NCBI RefSeq assembly: GCF_030247195.1
Contig: NC_080672.1
Location: forward strand, 346,826,413-346,890,412
Origin: Topomyia yanbarensis
Lineage: Eukaryota > Arthropoda > Insecta > Diptera > Culicidae
Direction: 5' to 3'
DNA: 64,000 bases
Within the stretch, counting starts at the first letter, position 1, and each line of letters opens with the position of its first letter. The position numbers and the translations under genes are program-made. The notes beneath the pieces are model-generated. The model did not search any database and had not been told where the DNA came from. It was given only the letters and a program-made list of their open reading frames with translations. Positions 56,617 through 64,000 of the stretch are shown here, in pieces.

Positions 56617-57055
56617 ACCGGAAAAAGATGGGTGGGTAATGTCAGAGACATAACCGGAGTGAAGTAGAATACACTTTAGGCTGTTAATGCGAATGCTACA
56701 ATTTTGACTATCTTACGATAGGTTATATTAAAAACAGCTATTTCGTTATTTCTAATGGAAGTACTGAAATATCGGTACACGTACATCGAAACCTAAAATA
56801 TTACAACATATTTATCCTCATATGGTAACCCTGAAAATAGCATTTAATGAGAGTGAAACAATTCATTTGGCAACAGTAGAGAATCGTATACACTTGTACC
56901 GTTATTTCGCTATTTACATTAGAAATACCGAAATAACTTTTTTTTAATACAACCTTTCAGAAATTAGTAAAAATTGCAGCATTCGTATTAACAACTTTAA
57001 ATGTATGCTACTTCATTTCGATAATGTCGTTGACATTACCTACCCATCTTTCTTA
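56617..57055. mobile_element. 439-bp foldback MITE with two L-type ends
   Basis: The left reads AAAGATGGGTGGGTAATGTC-AGA-GACATAACC, then GAAGTAGAATACACTTTAGG. The right is its diverged inverse: GTATGCTACTTC, then GATAATGTCGTTGACATTAC and CTACCCATC. Inverted similarity extends about 180 bases per arm. It shares its ends with the L side of the histone-bearing units but has no cargo. Confidence 0.75.
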
Positions 57056-57090
57056 TTTAAAAAAGAACAATTATTTTGAAAACATAATAA

Positions 57091-57277
57091 GGGATCATCC
57101 ATAAATGAGGTAGCATTATATGGGGGAGGGGTGATGTGATGATGTGTGACGACAGGAGGGTAGGGGGTCATGTCATGCTACGTAGCTTTTTTAAAGGGGA
57201 ATAACTAACATCGTGGGGGAGGGGGGGGGGGTGTTAAAAATCTCTCAAAAAATGCTACGTCATTTATGGATCGTCCC
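57091..57277. mobile_element. MITE with GGGATCATCCATAAATGA ends
   Basis: GGGATCATCCATAAATGA and ACGTCATTTATGGATCGTCC at the right are inverted copies, with TAA at both flanks. The interior is G-rich. Related to 55756-56102. Confidence 0.75.
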
Positions 57278-57283
57278 TAATTG

Positions 57284-57530
57284 CATAACCTAGGACGATT
57301 TAAAGCTACACTTTTGTGAAATCTCGACAAAAAACAAAATTACGTGTTAGTCCAACGAGCTTTTTGTACCGTTGTTGTGAATTATTAAAATTTTGAACAT
57401 TTTTCAAAGCGTTATGTTTGCGATTACAGGGGGAAATGTTGGTTGAACGATATTTATTAAATTCTCCCAATTAATGTTCTATAGCTAAACTATGATCATA
57501 TTTCCTTAGGAGGCGCGTTTTACCCCATGT
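57284..57530. repeat. truncated copy of the 29240-30040 element
   Basis: GCATAACCTA, TTTTGTGAAATCTCG, TTTTCAAAGCGTTATG and GGCGCGTTTTACCCCAT follow the same order as 29680-30035. Confidence 0.65.
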
Positions 57531-57745
57531 TTTCATAAATAATAATATGCTCGAATCTTAACCAAGCAGGTATCTTAGAGTGGAGTTTTCACAATAATGG
57601 AGCTTTTCACTTGTGTAGCCGCGATATTCGCAAACAAAATAAGTAAAATGCACATTGCGTCGTTTAGCCGCACATAAAATAAGCCGGGCTTAATGTGGAT
57701 ACAATTAATCTGTTTTATGGAAAATGTGTTTATAGCACAGGAAAC

Positions 57746-58018
57746 CAGCCCCCTGTCAAGGACGACGTCTCTGTACAGCCATCATCACTGCCATGAAAAT
57801 CAAAACATTAATGTTGAATCGAATGATTAAAAGCTGTAATTGTTTTTCTAAATAATATGGTGTTAAATCCCACAAGATACAAAACGTCGTGTGGAATGCT
57901 TGAATATCGTGTATAGTACCGAACCAAATTCTTTGTTTGGGGCTTTATAGCTATAACGCCCCATATATGTAGGTCGCTGTCAAACTCCATATGATGGTAT
58001 AGGGTTGCCAGGGGGCTG
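57746..58018. mobile_element. second CAGCCCCCTG hAT-type MITE
   Basis: The ends are CAGCCCCCTG and CAGGGGGCTG. Flanking octamers CAGGAAAC (57738-57745) and GAGGAAAC (58019-58026) differ at one base. Colinear with 47163-47445 over 270 bases. Confidence 0.8.
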
Positions 58019-58028
58019 GAGGAAACAC

Positions 58029-58084
58029 ACAGATAAATTCACCACGGTTCACTCTGGAACGCGCGCCGTAGTGAATTTATCTGT
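58029..58084. repeat. short palindrome
   Basis: ACAGATAAATTCACCACGG is inverted as CGTAGTGAATTTATCTGT, leaving an 18-base centre. Confidence 0.65.
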
Positions 58085-58169
58085 ACAAGCACCTGACGCC
58101 ACATATAATTTAAAGAACAAGAGAGCGCGGTTTTCGCACTAAACCGCCCCATCGCCAATCCATTTATTC

Positions 58170-58188
58170 AGCTCTGAAAAAAAGAGCT
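58170..58188 (-). promoter_or_regulatory. possible degenerate histone stem-loop
   Basis: The minus strand reads AGCTCT-TTTTTTC-AGAGCT. This equals a GGCTCT-TTTC-AGAGCC histone loop with three extra T and one changed closing pair. No histone frame is recognised upstream, so this is tentative. Confidence 0.3.
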
Positions 58189-59235
58189 TTCTGCTTGTTC
58201 TGTGGTGTGTCATCATTGTTTCTTCCGTGTATGCTTTAAAACTGGCGTCTTTTCATGATTAGAATGAAATGCTATCAGCGCCTGACGGCAGTCATGGTAT
58301 CTATTACCTACCATCAAAGAATGTGAGCTGACATGAAACGCAGCAGTTGCTACGCTTACAACGCACAGTGGTCGGAAACGCCAAAAACGTGAACTTAATT
58401 CACTAGAGGCCAAACCATCGAATATATTCACAGGGTGTCTTTGGAGGAATTGTTCATATGAATGTTACCCATAATCTGATGATAATTGAAATTAGGCATG
58501 GCTTACTATGATCGAACTAAAAAAAATAACTTTTATACTGACGATGTAGAAAGTTGGTGTCTTCGACAAAGTTTTAGAAATGCTCATAGTGAAGAATTTT
58601 GTTGAAGAACGTGAGCTTGTAGGATTAAAGGTTATCGATTTATGAGGCGTTTTCTATGGCAACCCCCTTAAATCTAGTTTTATTAATATAACTTTTTTCA
58701 TTGTGACTTCTCGTGCAAACTATGTTCAAGACAAATGTGTAGGTATCAAAACTACATAATTTCGTTGAGGACTGTGTGTAAAAATACTCACTCTTTTCAA
58801 AGTTATTGACGATTTTTACATTTTTTTACACCAACTTCAACTACGTATAAGAAAGAAAGGTGTAAACCAAAATGCACGAACAGGCACTTTTTTAACTGTC
58901 TAAACTATGCACAATAATGCTAAGAAAGTTTTCGTGCGTGGCACTCTATAACCCTATGAATAGGGTAAGCTTACTTTATCATGTTTTTTGACTTTTTCCA
59001 TACAAAAATCAGCAGAAATTTTTTTTTAAGTTTTTTTGTCCCAATTTTTGAAATTCTTGGTTTGATATTCAATTACAAGTGTTATTTTCACTTATACCTA
59101 ATTTTTTCAGATTTTATGAACGTGGCAGCAAAAATGTGAAGTTTTTAATATCATTGGAGATCCCAAACTACTATATACTCAAATAGACATGTCATAATGA
59201 ATTTAATGCTTACAAAAGGATGTCATACCAATAAA

Positions 59236-59259
59236 CGTTAGAAGTATTCTACTTCAAAA
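59236..59259 (-). mobile_element. solo R-type hairpin end
   Basis: The minus strand reads TTTTGAAGTAGAATACTTCTAACG, the same as the start of unit M2 at 44996. No body of the unit is clear on its inner side. Confidence 0.55.
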
Positions 59260-60062
59260 AGTTTAAGTTGAGTTCTGCATATAAAAAATTGATTCTTTTA
59301 TAGATGTACCATTTTTTTTGCTTGAATGTTAAGAATTACGCTAAAAATAGAATAGATAGAATTAAACTAAAAAAATTGAGTGGATCTTAAAATACTTGGC
59401 GATACAAATACCTTTTTTTAAAGTTGGACATTTTTTTTTTAATTTTTTGAAAATATCTATTATTATTATTTATAATAGCGATTTTTAATGTCATAATTGT
59501 AATATTTCGCAAAGTATTTTGAGATCCACTACAAAATTTTTACACAATCTTTTCAGCATGATTCAACGCAACATTTTTTTTTTAATTTATTATTGTTCAA
59601 AAGTTCAAAAACCCATAACTTGAAAAAAAAAATCCTATTTAACCAAAACAAAAAAAACACGTGTCAATTATTTTCAGCTAAAGAATGCAAGAAAAAATAT
59701 GAAGCAATTAAAATTTTGGTGATAAATCTGACTTGGAATGGCCTATATACAATGTGCATTTTTACGCCTCTGTCAGCTTTTGACGTAGGACTTACGTCTT
59801 TCTTTACTATACTGGGTGTCATTTCAAAATTTTCAAAACGGATGCGTTACGTACACTTTGAACCTTAATAACTTTTCTCCTACTAAAGGAATTACTAATA
59901 TTGTTTCATAAATCGAAAGGAAAACGTTCAACGCTTGCTATTGATACCTTGTTTACTATGTAAAACTTGTTTAAAAAGTTCAAAAACTACTTTTAATGCG
60001 AATCAACATTAATGCTAGAACCTATAAATATGGGTGTCACAGTTTTTCTTAAAGCCAGACGT

Positions 60063-60400
60063 GTCTAAGCCACAGAGCGGAAAACACGTACGTGTGCTGC
60101 TCAACGAGAAGCTGCATTTTGACCACCAACCAAATCATAGCTACTGCCTTATCGCTGCCAACCAAGAACTGTCGTCGCCCTGCGTGAAATTCATCGCTCT
60201 CAGAAGTGGACAGAGTTACTAATTCGCAAGCTGCTCTTCCAGTGCCTGGTCTGTGAGATTGCACAGCATTTCAAAACCGATCTACTCTTCCGGAGCTCAG
60301 CCGTAATGGCCCTCTAAGAAGCCAGCGAGGCCTGCCTGGTTAGTTTGTTGGAAGATACCAATTTGTGCGCTATCCATACCAAGCGAATAATCATCATGCC
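60063..60400 (+). pseudogene. histone H3 pseudogene (right arm)
   Basis: The core reads [20 protein letters not shown] then [15 protein letters not shown], an in-frame TAA (at a Gln codon), then [23 protein letters not shown] and IIMP. The N-terminal tail is damaged by frameshifts. Identical to the left-arm copy at 49753-50090. Confidence 0.87.
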
Positions 60401-60435
60401 GAGCGGGAAACGGCGAAATAATATTCACAACAAAC

Positions 60436-60451
60436 GGTTCTAATTAGGACC
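60436..60451 (+). promoter_or_regulatory. degenerate histone stem-loop (right arm)
   Basis: GGTTCT-AATT-AGGACC, mirror of 49702-49717. Confidence 0.7.
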
Positions 60452-61885
60452 ACAAAATCGTTCTCAGAAGAATTACAATTGAAATTTCCATTTCGTGCTT
60501 TGGAAAATAACTTCCCTCTTATCGGGTTAGTTATTTTCTATAATAATATCCGAAAAATGTACGATAAAACTAATAAACTGACCAATTAGACGGAAGCAAG
60601 AAAATACCTACAAAAATTTGAGCCAGAAAAGTGACATTGACGGAAAAATGCTTCGATCGTTTCTAAGTGTTTGGCAGCTGAAGTTGCCGATTTGTTTTCC
60701 AACGTCAATTATTTGCGCTGTGCTGTACGGAACAAACAGATTTTTGCGCGATTCGTTGGGAAATAATCAAAACAATTGTGTAGTAGATTCCGTAGACTTT
60801 ACCGTAAATTTTGATAGATTTTGTAAAAGCATTAATTAGCCTGCTTTGATTGGTGGTTTTTGCAAATCTTTCAAGAACATTAGTGAATGTGGCAACCCTG
60901 CTACTAAGCGAAAGCCGCAAAAAGAATGATGAAAATATTTCCATTTGTCGCACAAAAGGATGGACTTCCATCTGCACTAAGAAGTTTATAAAAGAGATCG
61001 CATTGCGATATACAATGCTCATTCGATGTGAGCTGTGAAAGGGGAATGTTCGTGTATGTACGCAGCAGAAACGAATTCGGGCAAGGTTCGAATCGTTAGA
61101 AAGGATTCTCGTCTGGTATCACCAAAAATAGTTATCTGAAAACCGTTCCTTTTAGGATGAAAACATAATGGAGAAAGAATTGAATTAAAAAGTTCCATTT
61201 AAGAGCATGTTCAGGAGTGTTTCAGTTTTAGATTTAAAATTTTTACAGTTCTATAACATAAAACTGAAAATTCTAAAAACTGGAACTTTCTGTCCCCAGC
61301 AGCAGTTTTAGCGGGTGTTCTATTCAGTTTAAAATTCATGTCTCGCCATGCCTTCAGCGTTACTGCATTCAAATTTATTTTCCCCCAGTCTATCGGGTCT
61401 AAGTGTCTGTGCTGAAAACTTTGCATGTATTTAAAACACAGTTCTAAACGTGTTTTATAATCAGCAACAAATAGAACGGCGTCGTATAACAGTTTTAAAT
61501 TTTGAAACACAACTGTTCGAAATAATAAAACAAAACGCTCTGCTGGGGATGTGAATGTTTCAGTTCTACTTTGAAAAAATATAACGCTCCTGAACATGCC
61601 CTAATAACTTGGATTGAGTTATTATGGCATGTTCAATTCTTCTGTACATGTACCAGTGATTCATATAAGCAAATGTTTATCAAATTAATCTACAAACCCG
61701 AAGGTTTTTGCAAGTCCTAGAAAATCAGTGAATGTGGCAATCTCATTCGACATAAAATTTCCAGTAAACATTCATTCAAAAAGTGCATTGGCTCAAATTA
61801 TCCATGAATGTCATATGATATGCCCAAGTTTAGTCCTACGTCAACACCGCGGTTATGTCCCGGACATTACCCACTCCTAGTTTTT

Positions 61886-62850
61886 TAACTTATTTAAATA
61901 CTACGAAAACTATCGAACATTTTTCATCAAAACAAGTATATCTCACAATGTGTCATATGTTTGTGGGGTACTATAGTTTTGGAGTATCTGATTTTTAAGC
62001 AGGGAATTTGTAATCCCCAAAATTCAAAAAAGATGCATCAAAACAGCTAAAAATACTACTTATTTCACAACTTCACGCAACTATAATCAAATATTTCATG
62101 TTTATATGTGCGATCAGTTGACCTTACTACAATATCAAATGCGGGATATCACACATTACTAGGGGTTTGCGCAGGAACACAAATTGTGTCTCCGTTTTTT
62201 TGAAGCTAGCATCAAATAGCCCTGTCATTAAGTTTGTGTCAGATTCTGATGAGACGAAGTCGAAACGCAAATTCCATAACTAGTTTAGTTTTAGAGTTTA
62301 TTTTTTCTATCTCCAGTTAATATGATCTACGTGGTCAACCAGCAGAATTTATCAATAAAGAAAACAAATTATCATAATTGGCATTCTACAAGAATACCCA
62401 ATGAAAATATGATAGGTCATAATAAACATTCACAAAAAAATTAACATTCTCAGCACAGTGCACAAGATTGCAAAAACGAACCAATCAAATTATAGATATT
62501 TACATTTATATTAATCATACAAATGCACAGTTCGTTATACTGATCCACAATAGGCGGTACACCAAGAACTAGGAAATCACCGCACAATGCAACGAGCGCT
62601 GATCATCCTCTGAGAAGAGAACACAATCGATCTGCTGAACTTGGAGATCGTTAGCGTTGTCCTGTTTTTTGCACCAATTCTCACCTACGAAAATTGGTCA
62701 CCAAGGCCAGAATGGACTTTGCGGCTGAATGAATAGTGTCAAACGAAGCCGGACTTCGCCTTCGTTCACTCCGGGTAAGGTACTCATCAGTCGCCGACGT
62801 TGACACCTACCACCAGCACCACCACCAGTTGGCTTAGCAAATAATAGCCC
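61886..62850. other. intergenic sequence without firm gene
   Basis: AT-rich to about 62540. From 62560 to 62850 composition is more balanced, and the minus strand has a short open stretch reading KPTGGGAGGRCQRRRLMS. I cannot assign it. Confidence 0.4.
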
Positions 62851-62854
62851 ATTT

Positions 62855-63868
62855 CGTCGCTGTTGTGCTATCTTATGACAAGCGCCATTTAGCACTTTTC
62901 GAGAAAAACGATTCTTGAAGTTTGAGATTGAATATCTTAAAATTTATAAATGCTAGAAGCTTTTCGAAGAAGACATTCGATACTTCTGTCTTTTCTGAAG
63001 TAATCTCTCGATTTGTGTGAAGATCGGTTGACTACACTTACAGTTTTTGCTTAAAATGTAAACCAAAGTCGCTCGCATACGTGTCATAAGTGTGTATTCA
63101 TGATAAAATATGTATGACGTGTCACAAATGTGCACAGAAGATTTCATATAAAAATGAATTATAACTGATTCGTAAAATTATGCGTTATAGATCACTGTGT
63201 CCAATATTATACTTTTCCATGTGATAGCAGCAATATCAGGTTGCAAAATGATAGTACTGGAACACAAAGTTTTCCCAATTTTCCTCCTTTATTCAGAAAA
63301 AACAATAAACAAAAGTTGGTTTCATTGACAATATAGAGACAATGTCTATCAAACAATGTTTTTGTTGACAGGTGACTAGACGAAACAAATATTCTTCTTG
63401 CATAATCCATCACCACATTTCGGTATACTTTCCAAAACAAGTGGAAATCTCAAAAGGAAATTTGCTCAAAAATCTTGAATATACAAGCCAACCATTCCTA
63501 GAAAAAAAACTATGGTGGGAAAAGTTTTTCTCCCGAGCCAAGAACCTAGCTAATGCTTATGGTTGATCTGCGTAGGAATTACCTATGTCATCAGAGACAT
63601 CTGTTGGCTTGCTATAAGCTTTTCGGCTTATAGCAAGCCAACAAACTAAGAATGTTGTCTTTTTTTTCTTTGTCATAAGATAGCACAACTCGATCACTCG
63701 AGAAATTGGCGCTTGTCATAATCGTGTTTCGCTATATCTCAGTAACCCAGCAGAATTTCAAAATTCTGAAAACGCAACTTTATGGAGATTTTAAAATTTA
63801 GTAACATGGTATATCTAACTCAGTTCACCCCAAAATGGCGTTTGTCATAAGATAGCACAACAGCGACG
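62855..63868. mobile_element. 1,014-bp TIR element with 4-base target duplication
   Basis: CGTCGCTGTTGTGCTATCTT and about 17 further bases are inverted at the right (AAGATAGCACAACAGCGACG) with one mismatch. ATTT flanks both sides (62851-62854 and 63869-63872). An extra internal copy of the inner TIR (GTCATAAGATAGCACAAC) lies at 63673. No transposase frame. Superfamily uncertain. Confidence 0.78.
63603..63642. repeat. 17-bp perfect hairpin
   Basis: GTTGGCTTGCTATAAGC and its exact complement surround TTTTCG, inside the 62855-63868 element. Confidence 0.8.
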
Positions 63869-63872
63869 ATTT

Positions 63873-64000
63873 GTTTGAATCCCGCAGCAGATGTGCGATG
63901 TCTTGTGTATCTTTAATGTAGTTGGAAATTATACGCATGATATGTGGCGGTACACCAGTCGCATCTAAACTACCTCCGCGATGTCGAATGAATATCCTGG
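63873..64000 (-). other. open, coding-like frame running off the window
   Basis: The minus strand from the edge reads SLDATGVPPHIMRIISNYIK, then DTQDIAHLLRDSNK, up to the target site of the adjacent TIR element. The frame stays open for about 42 codons. It may be an exon or an ORF interrupted by that insertion; the frame on the far side (62850 downward) is not in register. Not recognised. Confidence 0.35.

Larger units (their letters stand above)
59778..61885 (+). mobile_element. right arm of the 2.1-kb inverted repeat; unit carrying H3
   Basis: It starts TTTTGACGTAGGACTTACGT (R end, hairpin 59782-59798), then TATACTGGGTGTCATTTCAA. It ends TAGTCCTACGTCAA with CCGCGGTTATGTCCCGGACA and TTACCCACTCCTAG (L end). 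Cargo: H3 pseudogene at 60063-60400 and a stem-loop at 60436-60451. Colinear inverse of 48268-50375. Confidence 0.8.

Overview
The window looks like mosquito nuclear DNA, most probably Aedes or a close culicine. It is AT-rich, has few compact genes, and is crowded with non-LTR, LTR and Penelope-like retrotransposon remnants and many short palindromic or terminal-inverted-repeat (TIR) elements. The species call is inference from overall character, not from a marker gene.

Only four genes look intact. All are short, intronless in their coding part, and encode secreted proteins I cannot name. Two form a divergent paralogous pair (4441-5130 minus, 6166-6954 plus). A Thr/Ser-rich protein lies at 34023-34610 minus and a Ser-rich one at 41788-42372 plus. 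TATA boxes, a 5'UTR intron and polyadenylation signals support several of them.

Layout. 1-2.2 kb: Penelope-like reverse transcriptase (RT) fragment, a hammerhead-like ribozyme motif, and a frameshifted multicopy gene. 2.2-7.2 kb: small repeats and the paralogous pair. 7.3-13.6 kb: a nearly full-length R1-like non-LTR element on the minus strand with three nonsense codons and one frameshift; a 1,024-bp hAT-type foldback element split its ORF1, leaving an 8-bp target duplication. 14.4-15 kb: a decayed Gln-rich gene. 15-20 kb: repeats. 20-23.2 kb: tandem histone H3 pseudogenes with several histone 3' stem-loops. 23-34 kb: MITEs, nested elements and divergent tandem repeats. 34-42.5 kb: two secreted-protein genes separated by a foldback element and a Ty3/gypsy pol fragment. 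43-52.4 kb: two copies of a 1.5-1.7 kb repeat (element B), a unit with H4, H2B and H3 pseudogenes, and the left arm of a large inverted repeat. 53.5-58 kb: a pogo-like element and several MITEs. 59.8-61.9 kb: the right arm of the inverted repeat. 62.8-63.9 kb: another TIR element.

The most interesting pattern is a family of non-autonomous units that repeatedly carry histone gene pieces (H3, H4, H2B and histone stem-loops). Their ends look alike. One end (R) begins TTTT plus a small hairpin whose stem changes in a compensated way between copies (GACGTA/TACGTC, GAAGTA/TACTTC, AATGTA/TACATT). The other end (L) is typically GGGTGGGTAATGTC-NNN-GACATAACC followed by a related 12-mer. One H3-bearing unit occurs twice in opposite orientation as a 2.1-kb inverted repeat with a 9.4-kb spacer, with no net length change across the arms. 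Element B shares the R end but shows no histone cargo that I can identify. The main hypothesis here is that a mobile element family acquired replication-dependent histone genes; the alternative is decayed histone clusters that were repeatedly hit by the same transposon.
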